In this document: positions 1 to 8,356 of the stretch, piece by piece
Position numbering within the stretch: the stretch's first letter is position 1
How the letters are laid out: the number at the start of each line of letters is the position of its first letter
Origin: an uncultured Treponema sp.
Lineage (GTDB): Bacteria; Spirochaetota; Spirochaetia; Treponematales; Treponemataceae
Direction of reading: 5' to 3'
Assembly (NCBI GenBank): GCA_937885175.1
Contig: CAKZZO010000132.1
Location: 1-27,110, forward strand
DNA length: 27,110 nt
Notes under the pieces: model-generated
Told to the model about the DNA's origin: nothing
Database searches by the model: none
What the model saw: only the letters and a program-made list of their open reading frames with translations
Made by a program: the position numbers and the translations under genes

Positions 1-54
1 CGTGCAACCTACGGATTCGAAGTCCGTTGCTCTATCCAGTTGAGCTACGAACGC
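1..54 (-). tRNA. tRNA-Arg (anticodon UCG), 3' part cut off by the window edge
   Basis: Read on the minus strand, the sequence begins with acceptor strand GCGTTCG, then TA, then the D-stem GCTC and the D-loop. A five-pair anticodon stem (ACGGA/TCCGT) follows, enclosing the loop CTTCGAA, which places TCG at the anticodon. The T-arm and the 3' acceptor strand lie beyond position 1. The gene sits 34 bp downstream of tRNA-His on the same strand, so both are probably cut from one transcript. Confidence 0.9.
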
Positions 55-88
55 ATTCTTTCGGTTACTCGTCCCAGCAGAGCGGGAG

Positions 89-161
89 GGTGTCTGGTGG
101 GTTTCGAACCCACGACAGCCAGATCCACAATCTGGAACTCTACCGCTGAGCTACAGACACC
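89..161 (-). tRNA. tRNA-His (anticodon GUG)
   Basis: A complete 73-nt cloverleaf is visible on the minus strand. The acceptor pair is GTGTCTG/CAGACAC, the anticodon stem is CCAGA/TCTGG around loop TTGTGGA (anticodon GTG), and the T-loop core is GGTTCGAACCC. It carries the extra 5' G (G-1) typical of histidine tRNAs, opposite discriminator C73. The CCA end is not encoded (the genome reads CTC after C73), so it must be added after transcription. Confidence 0.96.
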
Positions 162-179
162 ATGTAACTGACAGGGATT

Positions 180-209
180 ATAATAGCAAAAATCTGTGTA
201 AAGTGTCAA
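180..209 (-). promoter_or_regulatory. Sigma-70-type promoter of the tRNA-His/tRNA-Arg unit
   Basis: On the minus strand a perfect -35 box TTGACA (204-209) is followed after 18 nt by TATTAT (180-185), which overlaps an alternative TATAAT (177-182). The predicted start lies about 10 nt before the tRNA-His 5' end, giving a short leader suited to RNase P processing. The rest of the 162-289 gap has no clear plus-strand promoter for the next gene. A TTGACC at 246-251 lacks a well-spaced -10. Confidence 0.65.
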
Positions 210-289
210 TATGGGTAAAGAGGAAAATATTGATTTTTCTTGTGATTGACCACGAAAATGTTTGCTGATACCCTATACAAAGAAGGCAT

Positions 290-3200
290 ATGTTTTTTGG
301 ACACTGTCTGGCTGACGATAAAAAAAAGTTTCTTTTTCTCCTCTGCGCTTTTTCCTTTGGGCTGGCAGGGCTTTTTTCTCAATCCGTAGAAAAAACGGAG
401 CGTTCGTCTGATGCTGCCGGTTCAATTGTCTTTGATGCGGCAAAACTGCCTGACTTTAAGGGTGACAAGGCGGTTTCGCTCTTTGATTATGCTTTTGGCG
501 ACAATCAGGTGGAGTTTCTTGCCCAGGGCTATTGGCAGAGCACGGTGACAGGTAGTGCGGCCTATTCCTTTGGCTTTGGCACTAATCCCGGCTTTTCCCT
601 GTCTACGCCGGTTTTTGCCCAGAAAGTTGACCTGTCTCTTTGGTTCATGCTGAATAAGCACTGGTATTTTGAGGCGAGCTTTGCCGACCACTTTAAGCGG
701 AATACGGTTGCCGCAGGCTATGTGGGCGATGGAGTGGTAAAGGCGGTTCGCGTTTCAAACCGGGGAATTGCCTTTCCTTCTATATATTCTGTTGATGATG
801 TGAGCCGTGGTATTGGCGGGGGAGAGAATCAGGCGCCGGGAATTTTTGCTCATTTTTCTGGCGACAGGTGGCAGGCTCATGTTGTGGCCCGCTATGACAT
901 GCTTAAAAGCGAAGAGAAGACCTGGTATGGAAAGAATGCCGTCTCCACGAACAATATTCCGCTTTCCCGCTTTATGACGGGCCTTCAGTTTGTCCTTCCC
1001 TCTCCAGAAGCAGTGTCTGCGGTAAAAGACGTGTATGTGGAAAGTACATCTGGTTCCTATCGGGATGCTAATGGGCGGACTTACAAAAAACTTGCGGCTT
1101 CTCAATACCTCCTGCTTCCCCATTCATATACGGTGCTGCTTTCAAAGGATGCTGGCTCATCCCGACAGAATGAGGGGCTTCCTGCGGTAGCCATTGCCTT
1201 TTCTTCGCTGGGGGCGGATGCCGTTGCGGCCTCTGCTGACCAGATGGTAAAGGACGTAAAGGACTGGTTCAAGGAAGGTGGCGTTGATGTGGAGCAGTAT
1301 TTCTTTGATGTGCGCACGGATGCTGCTTCCAGTCAGTTTGTGGGAGCCATTAACGGCGAACGGATGCTTTTTGTCCAGCATCCCGGGGGATTTTCACCCT
1401 TTACAGCTTCCTATCGCTATGATGCGGGGGTGACGGCTGCCACGGACGCTGCCATTGCCTCTCAGTATGCGGAGACAAACAGCAGGGAATTTGGCGTTCT
1501 TTTGGGAAATGATGAACTGAATTTTGTGGTGAAGGATTTTTTTGCCCTTGACCATACCTATGCCGATGTCTACCTCTCTGACCTTTCGGGAAGTGACCTG
1601 CGAAATCCTAGGCTGCGCTATCCTCTGGCAGAAAAGGATGCGGCGGTGTATCTGGGCTACAGTCAAAAAACTGACTTGATTCTGAAAGTGCGCTCCTATA
1701 CGGCGGTAAGCCGATTTGATATTGGGACTGATGCGGTGCCGGGAACGGTTCGCGTCTATAAGAACGGCATTTTGGACGGCGGCGCCCAGTATGACAGTCA
1801 ATCAGGCTCCATTACCCTTTCCACGGCGGTTGCGGCCTCTGACCATATTTACGCCACTTGGTACAAGGACAGCGAGGCTGCGGACAGCGGAGCCTTTGCG
1901 GGGGCTGCAGGATTTGAGTATCATCCTACAGAAAAACTGAGTGCTGATTTGTCTACGGCGGCTCGGTGGACTTATGCAGGCGGAAGGAAATTTGCCGATG
2001 CCCAGTATGCTGCCCCTGGCTATGCTGCCCTTGCAAGCAGAGTCAAATACAGCGGAGCGGAAGTGACGCTTTCAAATACCATGGCGGCCTCAGTGGAGAC
2101 GACGAACACAACGGGTATATACCGCATTCTTGGCATGAACGACGCAAAAACCGACACGGTCTATCTTGCAAAGAATGCAGGTCTTGCCATTCCGTCAGGT
2201 TTTACGCCTCTGCTCTCGGAGCGCAAAAACGGTAGTGATGAAATGCCTGACTCTTTGGGTGAGAACCGCACGGAATCTGTGCGTGAGGGAAGCAATGACA
2301 GCGGCATATCCGGATATGCGCTTCCCCTTTCCTGGAAAAGCCTGTCTGACAGTGGAAAAACTGCTGATTTTGACTGGGCGGGGCTTGCCGTAAGGCTTCC
2401 GGGGGTTACTGGCCTGCTGGCTTCTGCCACAACGTTTTCTATCGCGCTTAAAAATCAAAACCTTAAAAAAAGCGGCATGTCTACACCTCGGGAGTTTTCT
2501 GTCTACCTGCAGCTGGGGGTGCGGGCGGAAGACTCTCTTTCCAAACTGGCATCGGAAAATTCTGCCTCGGTGCCAACCTGGCTTGTCAGTAAGGAAAAGG
2601 CATCTGACGCAAATCCCACCGACGTAAAAGCCGCCTTTGTTCTGTCGGACTATCCTGAAAGTACAAATGGCTGGCAAACGATACGTGTTACGCTGACCGA
2701 CGCTGACCGAAGCCGACTGGCTCTCTATCCCAATGCCCGCATCATAATCTGCGCAAGGGAAAACATTGATGCTGGCGAAATACTGATTGGTCCCTATCAG
2801 GCGGAAGGAGCGGGGTTTGCGCTTACGGCAAATGAGGTGACAAGCGTCAGCACGGCACAGGTGAGAGACGGAAGCCTTTCTTCTTCCAAGGTGAATGATT
2901 TGAATACGGGCACCAATTATGTGCAGAATTTTGAGTGGCGGGTCTATGACCCCCTTTCGCTTTCCATGGATGACTCCTTTACAGTAAAGGCAGACCGATA
3001 TTTTAAGGCCATTGACCTGCAGGACTATGAGACCTTGTCCCTCTGGTTTAAGTATAATCCTCAGGACAAAAAGATCATTCCCGCAGCTTGCACAGCGGAC
3101 TGTGAGGAAAAAGCCCTTGCTTTTCTTCTTGACCGCCCGGAAGAAGACGGCACTTTTAAGACTGCGGTAAAGGTGTCTTTTCTTTTTTCGGAACTGCCTG

Positions 3201-5137
3201 TGGGAGAAACCTGGCATAATCTTTCTGTTAATCTTTCCAGCAGGCGGGCGGAAATTGACGGAAGCGTAAAGGGGAGCGTAGACGTCAATACATCGGTAAT
3301 CCCCGTGCGCTTTCGCGTAGAACTGAATACGGCGGATGCATCGGACAGCAGCAATAAAGTCTACTATGAGTCGGGAACTTTTTCTGTGGACGAGCTGCAT
3401 GTTTCTGGCGCAAGTCCTTCGGTGGTATTGCAGGACAAGGCCCGCGCCGCATGGAAAAGAGACGGCACGGTGCTGGAAACAAATGGCTATGCAATCCTAA
3501 AGGACGTGTCGCTTTTTGCCTCAGGAAGTGGAAGCGCCACGGTCAAGACGGTTGAGCATGGAAAAAACAGCGGCACGGTGTCTTCTACGGCTCAGGCAGC
3601 CTTTACCCTTACGGAAATACGCGTTACCGGAGATGCCGCATTTTCTTCTGACTCCAGCACAGTGCTTTCTGGAGCCGCCCATACGCTTGCGACCGCCGCG
3701 CCTTTGGGAAAAGTCTTGACTTTTTCGGAAAGCTACAGCTTTAACGCAGAGGAAAAATCTCTGGAAAAAGCCGACAGCGCGGGCGTGGATTTTACGGAGT
3801 GGGGGCTGCCGGTGTCACTCAAGGCGCAGACGGCGGCTCAGTCAAATGCCTATGCCCTTAGCCAAAAGTCCGGGGCAGAAATGGGAATGAAATTCGGCAT
3901 AAGTGACTGGCAGGTAAAGGCGGGTGTGGAGCAGAAACAATTGCCCTCAACAAAAGGGGTGAGCCTGCTGTCGGTGAACAATTACGGCAGGGGCTGGCTT
4001 GAAAGCTCTAAGCTTGCCTTTGACACAGGAAGTGAGTATGCCTCCCGCCGCAGCGTAAGCGGAGAAAGCTCTTTTGCCCTTTCCCTGCCATGGAAGTCTC
4101 TTACTCCCAAAATCACGCTCAAAACGGCAGGTCTCTATACCTCTTCTGCCAAGCAGACTTTTTCCGATGACAACAGCCTGGAAATCAAAGTGCCTTTTTC
4201 TTTTGACAGGCACTCTTTTTCAATTTCCTGGAAAAAGGCTGGCGGCGGTGTCAGCCTTGTTTCAAAGGGTGGCGACTACGGACGGGATATGGGAGACTTG
4301 CGTTCGTCTTATGGCGATATCCGCTGGTTTTTGAAGGCATTCCCGATTTACGATATGGTAAGTGCTTCCCTTGCCGATGACGTGCTTTCTGACTCTACGA
4401 TGAATGTGGATTCCTCTGAGTCGCTCTATTACTCCGGCGTATATGAGGCTTCATGGAAGCGGGGCTTTTATGGCGGAAAGCGTGACTTGATTATGCCTTC
4501 AAGCGTAAGTCTCTCTTTTGTGCGGGATATTCGCACAGCCTCTACCAGTGCCGACCTCTATCAGATAAAAACGACGGTAGGCTACAATGCCCTCAATATC
4601 TTTGGCGTAACTGGCGTGATACCTGTTGCAACTTGGTTTGAGCAGGATGAATATGCGGCAAGTCTTTCTGGAAGCCTGAAATTGCCTAGGAGGTCGCCAG
4701 AAAACTATACAATCCTGCTTACCGGCTATGTGCAGGCGAATTTCTTTCTGACCAAGGAAAATTCCATTAAGACTGGTTTGGAGGGAAGCTTTGAAAACCG
4801 TGACAACTGGAGCGGAAAAATCACGGCGATTTGGAAACGTCTTTCATCTTATTCCCCGCTGGTAAGCGTCTACACTATCTTCCGCCCCAGCTACGACAAG
4901 AGCAAGGCAAAGCTGACCCGAACAGACAGCCTGAATCTGGGAGCATCCCGCACAAAATCTTCTCTTGCCGAAAGTGCCACGCAAAAATACAGCGCGGCAT
5001 ATAACCATGGGCTGGACATAGCCATAAACCGCTTTGTCACCCTGAACACCCTGGTGGGAGCGTCCTATGCCTGTACCTGGGATAAAATTGTTACGGTCAC
5101 CGCCTTGCTGACACTGGGGGGCACGGTAAAATTCTAG
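290..5137 (+). CDS. Giant exported beta-rich protein, probable outer-membrane barrel with SprA-like features
   Basis: The 1615-aa product starts with a basic n-region (KKK) and a hydrophobic stretch (FLFLLCAFSFGLAGLFS), a likely signal peptide. The rest is rich in alternating polar/hydrophobic strands and aromatic residues, and it ends in Phe (GGTVKF), as outer-membrane barrels usually do. Two segments recall the Bacteroidota SprA family: GYVGDGVVKAVRVSNRGI near residues 143-160, and the VYKNGILDGG...YDSQSG...IYATWY region near 488-515. The region around residues 800-850 (NARIIICAREN...GEILIGPYQAEG) also fits. SprA is the very large barrel of the type IX secretion translocon; whether this protein translocates anything is unknown. 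The ATG follows AAGAAGG with only 3 nt spacing, but an in-frame TGA at 266 excludes an earlier start. The gene stands alone and its stop overlaps that of dinB. Size, export and barrel character are well supported; the SprA link is pattern-based. Confidence 0.6.
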   Translation: MFFGHCLADDKKKFLFLLCAFSFGLAGLFSQSVEKTERSSDAAGSIVFDAAKLPDFKGDKAVSLFDYAFGDNQVEFLAQGYWQSTVTGSAAYSFGFGTNPGFSLSTPVFAQKVDLSLWFMLNKHWYFEASFADHFKRNTVAAGYVGDGVVKAVRVSNRGIAFPSIYSVDDVSRGIGGGENQAPGIFAHFSGDRWQAHVVARYDMLKSEEKTWYGKNAVSTNNIPLSRFMTGLQFVLPSPEAVSAVKDVYVESTSGSYRDANGRTYKKLAASQYLLLPHSYTVLLSKDAGSSRQNEGLPAVAIAFSSLGADAVAASADQMVKDVKDWFKEGGVDVEQYFFDVRTDAASSQFVGAINGERMLFVQHPGGFSPFTASYRYDAGVTAATDAAIASQYAETNSREFGVLLGNDELNFVVKDFFALDHTYADVYLSDLSGSDLRNPRLRYPLAEKDAAVYLGYSQKTDLILKVRSYTAVSRFDIGTDAVPGTVRVYKNGILDGGAQYDSQSGSITLSTAVAASDHIYATWYKDSEAADSGAFAGAAGFEYHPTEKLSADLSTAARWTYAGGRKFADAQYAAPGYAALASRVKYSGAEVTLSNTMAASVETTNTTGIYRILGMNDAKTDTVYLAKNAGLAIPSGFTPLLSERKNGSDEMPDSLGENRTESVREGSNDSGISGYALPLSWKSLSDSGKTADFDWAGLAVRLPGVTGLLASATTFSIALKNQNLKKSGMSTPREFSVYLQLGVRAEDSLSKLASENSASVPTWLVSKEKASDANPTDVKAAFVLSDYPESTNGWQTIRVTLTDADRSRLALYPNARIIICARENIDAGEILIGPYQAEGAGFALTANEVTSVSTAQVRDGSLSSSKVNDLNTGTNYVQNFEWRVYDPLSLSMDDSFTVKADRYFKAIDLQDYETLSLWFKYNPQDKKIIPAACTADCEEKALAFLLDRPEEDGTFKTAVKVSFLFSELPVGETWHNLSVNLSSRRAEIDGSVKGSVDVNTSVIPVRFRVELNTADASDSSNKVYYESGTFSVDELHVSGASPSVVLQDKARAAWKRDGTVLETNGYAILKDVSLFASGSGSATVKTVEHGKNSGTVSSTAQAAFTLTEIRVTGDAAFSSDSSTVLSGAAHTLATAAPLGKVLTFSESYSFNAEEKSLEKADSAGVDFTEWGLPVSLKAQTAAQSNAYALSQKSGAEMGMKFGISDWQVKAGVEQKQLPSTKGVSLLSVNNYGRGWLESSKLAFDTGSEYASRRSVSGESSFALSLPWKSLTPKITLKTAGLYTSSAKQTFSDDNSLEIKVPFSFDRHSFSISWKKAGGGVSLVSKGGDYGRDMGDLRSSYGDIRWFLKAFPIYDMVSASLADDVLSDSTMNVDSSESLYYSGVYEASWKRGFYGGKRDLIMPSSVSLSFVRDIRTASTSADLYQIKTTVGYNALNIFGVTGVIPVATWFEQDEYAASLSGSLKLPRRSPENYTILLTGYVQANFFLTKENSIKTGLEGSFENRDNWSGKITAIWKRLSSYSPLVSVYTIFRPSYDKSKAKLTRTDSLNLGASRTKSSLAESATQKYSAAYNHGLDIAINRFVTLNTLVGASYACTWDKIVTVTALLTLGGTVKF

Positions 5138-6300
5138 TTCTTCATCATGCGGGCCTTGGTGATTTTTATGCTGGGATTTTTTTCCAGTTGCTTGAGGATG
5201 GCTGCTTCTACCTTGCGCTTTTTTTCTTCGCCAAAGTCAAAGAGGTCGCTTTGCTGGGGGAGGGAAGAATCCTCCACGTTTTGGGCGGCAACTCCCAAGA
5301 GCCTGATGCCCCGTCCGCTTTCATATTTTTTGTAAAAAAGTGCTTTTGCCCGTTCAAACATGTCGTCTACGGAAGAAAAATCCCGGTCTTTTGTTTCCTG
5401 AATGCTTACGGTGGTAAAGTCTTCGTAGCGGATTTTAATTCCGAGAGCGTGGCTCCGTACTTTTTCCCTGAGCAGACGGAACATTACGGTATAGCAGAGT
5501 TCCAGCAGGGCGGTGTCTATGGCATCCCTGTCCGCAAGGTCGTAGGCGTAGGTGCTTTCCGAACTGATTGAATGGGTTTTTGCGGGAAGAAAGGTGTCGT
5601 TTTCAAGGCCACGGACTGTGTTGTAGAGAAAAGTACCTCCTGCAGGTCCCATGAGCCCGGTAAGGAAAGCGAGGGAATGGCGGTGGATTTCTCTGGTGCT
5701 GCGTAATCCTGCGTCATTGAGGCGGATGAGGGATTTTTTACCGATGCCCCATACTTTTTCCAGCGGCAGGCTGAGCATAAAATCTTCTTCGCCGCCAAAG
5801 GGAACGATAAAAAGCCCGTCTGGTTTTTGCAGGCCGGAAGCGATTTTGGCAAGATACTTGGACGAGGCGATTCCCACGGAGACGGTAAGCCCTGTTTTTT
5901 CCTTTACTTCCGCCTTGATTCGTCTGGCTGTCTCGTCAGGGGAGCCAAAAAGCCGCTCGGTGCCAGTTAAATCAATAAAGGCTTCGTCCACGCTCATCTG
6001 CTGCACGTCAGGGGAATAATTGCGGAAAATCGCCATGACTTCCTGGGATTTTTCGTGGTAGCGTTCCATACGTCCGTGCACGTAAATGCCATTGGGGCAA
6101 AGGCGGACGGCCTGGGCAAGGGGCATGGCAGAATGTACGCCGAATTTTCGTGCCTCATAGGATGCTGTGGACACAACAGAACGGCGGTCTCCTGGTTTTC
6201 CGCCTACGATAACTGGCTTTCCCCGCCAGTCAGGGTGGTCAAGTTGCTCTACGGAAGCGAAAAAAGCATCGAGGTCAACATGAAGAAAAATACTCTGCAT
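5134..6300 (-). CDS. dinB: DNA polymerase IV (Y-family translesion polymerase)
   Basis: The product is a 388-aa lesion-bypass DNA polymerase without proofreading. The palm motifs are present: HVDLDAFFASVEQ at the N-terminus (first catalytic Asp), SVDEAFIDLTG with the Asp-Glu pair, and the conserved VSVGIASSKYLAKIAS segment. Near the C-terminus QQSDLF matches the QxxLF sliding-clamp-binding peptide. The start at 6300 was chosen because GGGG lies 8 nt upstream. An ATG at 6306 forms an ATGA overlap with the stop of the upstream membrane-protein gene but would leave the Shine-Dalgarno only 2 nt away. Either way the two genes are coupled. Extending further to 6372 adds a basic tail that does not resemble the family. 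The stop shares a CTAG with the convergent giant gene. No LexA-like box was recognised. Confidence 0.95.
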   Translation of the reverse strand: MQSIFLHVDLDAFFASVEQLDHPDWRGKPVIVGGKPGDRRSVVSTASYEARKFGVHSAMPLAQAVRLCPNGIYVHGRMERYHEKSQEVMAIFRNYSPDVQQMSVDEAFIDLTGTERLFGSPDETARRIKAEVKEKTGLTVSVGIASSKYLAKIASGLQKPDGLFIVPFGGEEDFMLSLPLEKVWGIGKKSLIRLNDAGLRSTREIHRHSLAFLTGLMGPAGGTFLYNTVRGLENDTFLPAKTHSISSESTYAYDLADRDAIDTALLELCYTVMFRLLREKVRSHALGIKIRYEDFTTVSIQETKDRDFSSVDDMFERAKALFYKKYESGRGIRLLGVAAQNVEDSSLPQQSDLFDFGEEKKRKVEAAILKQLEKNPSIKITKARMMKN

Positions 6301-6302
6301 AG

Positions 6303-8297
6303 TCATTTCCCCGTTATCATAAAGGCGTGGCTTTCTTTTCGGAATACATTTTCTTTGTCGGTGGCATACCATGCGGTGACAAAGACATTTGCGGCATCTT
6401 TTATGTCTGTTGCGTAGTCAATCGTAATGGTGCGGGGCGGATAGTCAGGGATGGTAAAAAATGCCGTCTTGACTTCTTCGTTTACCGTGTAGTCATAGGT
6501 GGAATCGTAGAGGGGAATGCTGCCTTCTGATGAAATGACGGCTTCATATTTTAGCACGTCTTCTTTGGAGGTGATGGTCACGTGCTGGGTTGTCATGCCC
6601 AAAAATTCCGTCTTGTCTGTGGCGATACGAAAGGTGTATTGATTTTCATTGATGATTTCCGGCTTTTGCTCCACCTGCCTGTTTCTTATTCGGTTTGAAA
6701 GCGAGGTCAGCGTGACGACGGAAATCAAAAGCAGGGTGACCACGATGCCTGTGGTGATGCTTCCCTGTATGAAGATTTTTTTAAGGGAGAAACGGTTTTC
6801 TACCAGAGAAATCTGCAGGCGGACAATCATTCTAATCCACATAATCAAAAAGGGAAAAATCAGCATGGCAAGAAAGAGGTTGAGCAGGGGAGTGCCAAAA
6901 ACCAGCTGCTGTAGATTCTGGGGCAGGGCGTAGCGGGTCAGTTGATAGATATAGGGTACGGCGGGTGCCAGCATGAGCAGTACGGAAAGAATGAGCGGCA
7001 CGATTCTGACGGATTTTCTCGCCACGTAAATGCAGAGATATTCAATCATAAAGGTCAAAAAGAAAATCAAGTCCAGGGTGCTGAAGATGAATACATTGCT
7101 GATTCCAATCAGGTAGATAAAGTAGCCGTGGGTAAACTGAACGGAATATACGCGGAAAAATTCCTGAATGCCGAAGAAAATTGCATTGAAAAAGAGCGCG
7201 AAGAGCAGTTTTATGCCGAACTGCATGACGGGAGATGCCTTTGCCAGCAGGGGAATGAGTCGGCAGAAAGCCTGTCCCAGATAGAGGGAAAGAAAGGTTA
7301 TGGCTATCGTCAGCGGAATGAAAAACCATGAGCGCATGAAGTCTTTCTTGTAGTCCTCGCCATTTTTGCCCTTAAAGGTTGACGTACAGAGCAAGAGCAG
7401 GAGCATGGTGCCCAGAATAAGGGAAAATCCAAAGAAGAAGGATTCCCCAATCCAAAAATCCCTGCCCAGAAGGTGAAAAAAGAGGTAGTGGCTGTCCCAG
7501 GTTGCCGAGTATTCCTTTGTGTACTTGCTGGCAAGGCTGTTGAGTACGGACAAATCGGGCCTGACGGGAAAGACCATGCTGATGGCAGGAATGTTGTTGC
7601 TGATAAAGGCATTCATGCGGCGGTTACTGGGCAGGAGTCCCAGCCGATAGAGGGATGCAAATTTGTCTGCGTAGGAATAGGCGGTTTTTGTCTCGATGCA
7701 GGCTGCAGAAAGTTGCCGTGTAAGCCAGAGGGGGGCGGTGCGGCTTATGTTTCCAATGTGTATTTCAGTGACGGGCTGCTCTCCAAATCCAACCACGATT
7801 GCCGCGCTTCTTTCTGCATCTTCAAAGGTGCGGGCAAAGACTTCAGTGCCGGTAAAGGTGAGGGGAAGCCCCACTGAGGAATGTTCCTGGGCGGAAAGGA
7901 ATACAATGCAGTCGCAGGTGCGGGGATTTTTGTCCAGCTGCGTAAGGAAGGTAAGGACGGAATCCAGATAATCGTAGGCATCTTCCTGAGTGAATGCGTA
8001 TATGAGCAAGTCTCGCTGGTTTTCTGTGGAGACAGCGGACAGACGGTTTTTTCTGGGTGAAGACGGCTGTTCTGCGTTTTTGGGAAAATAAACGAGTATG
8101 TTGTAGGGAAACTGATCCTGTGACGTGACGGAAAGAGGCTCGCTCACCGTGTCGAAGTCTTTTTTTTTCATCAGCGTTTCCAATGCGACTGAAAGAGGCA
8201 GTCCTCGCACTGGAATGGAAAATGCCGGCATGAGGGTCAGTATGAAGATGAAAAAACACAAAGGCTTGGCTCGCATTGCAATGCCAGTATAGTACAT
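6303..8297 (-). CDS. Membrane protein with degenerate M28-peptidase-like domain and about eight TM helices
   Basis: The 664-aa protein has a signal peptide or first helix (PLCFFIFILTLMPAF). A soluble domain to about residue 285 follows, then roughly eight hydrophobic helices (for example GFSLILGTMLLLLLC and TGIVVTLLLISVVTLTSL), then a beta-rich C-terminal domain of about 120 aa, probably periplasmic. In the N-domain, the order DLLIYAF...CDCIVFLSAQEHSSVGLPLTFTG...AFISNNIPAISMVFP follows the M28 aminopeptidase pattern (strand, Glu-containing IVF segment, late IPA segment). The expected metal-binding His and Asp residues are not visible, so it is probably not an active protease. M28-like domain plus multiple helices is also the layout of eukaryotic GPAA1. 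An alternative start at 8276 (MRAKPLCFF) is possible; neither start has a good Shine-Dalgarno. A minus-strand TATAAT occurs at 8335-8340. It is coupled to dinB. Function unknown. Confidence 0.65.
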   Translation of the reverse strand: MYYTGIAMRAKPLCFFIFILTLMPAFSIPVRGLPLSVALETLMKKKDFDTVSEPLSVTSQDQFPYNILVYFPKNAEQPSSPRKNRLSAVSTENQRDLLIYAFTQEDAYDYLDSVLTFLTQLDKNPRTCDCIVFLSAQEHSSVGLPLTFTGTEVFARTFEDAERSAAIVVGFGEQPVTEIHIGNISRTAPLWLTRQLSAACIETKTAYSYADKFASLYRLGLLPSNRRMNAFISNNIPAISMVFPVRPDLSVLNSLASKYTKEYSATWDSHYLFFHLLGRDFWIGESFFFGFSLILGTMLLLLLCTSTFKGKNGEDYKKDFMRSWFFIPLTIAITFLSLYLGQAFCRLIPLLAKASPVMQFGIKLLFALFFNAIFFGIQEFFRVYSVQFTHGYFIYLIGISNVFIFSTLDLIFFLTFMIEYLCIYVARKSVRIVPLILSVLLMLAPAVPYIYQLTRYALPQNLQQLVFGTPLLNLFLAMLIFPFLIMWIRMIVRLQISLVENRFSLKKIFIQGSITTGIVVTLLLISVVTLTSLSNRIRNRQVEQKPEIINENQYTFRIATDKTEFLGMTTQHVTITSKEDVLKYEAVISSEGSIPLYDSTYDYTVNEEVKTAFFTIPDYPPRTITIDYATDIKDAANVFVTAWYATDKENVFRKESHAFMITGK

Positions 8298-8307
8298 TTG
8301 TGCAGTC

Positions 8308-8336
8308 TTTACAATGAGACTTCCTTCATATATAAT
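8308..8336 (+). promoter_or_regulatory. Sigma-70 promoter of the eight-gene operon
   Basis: TTTACA (8308-8313) and a perfect TATAAT (8331-8336) are separated by exactly 17 nt. The predicted start near 8343 leaves a very short leader before the Shine-Dalgarno GGGAG (8347-8351) and the ATG at 8357. The AT-rich block around 8328-8340 also contains a TATAAT on the minus strand, so it could serve the divergent membrane-protein gene too. Confidence 0.75.
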
Positions 8337-8356
8337 TATACGATACGGGAGCGACT

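Noticed and set aside
246..279. A plus-strand promoter TTGACC...TATACA for the giant barrel gene
   Set aside because: The spacing is 22 nt and the -10 would abut the ribosome-binding site, so it is not a credible promoter.
2195..3400. A 401-aa open frame on the minus strand inside the giant barrel gene
   Set aside because: Its translation is rich in Arg, Cys and His with no domain pattern, and it is the mirror of a well-coded plus-strand gene.
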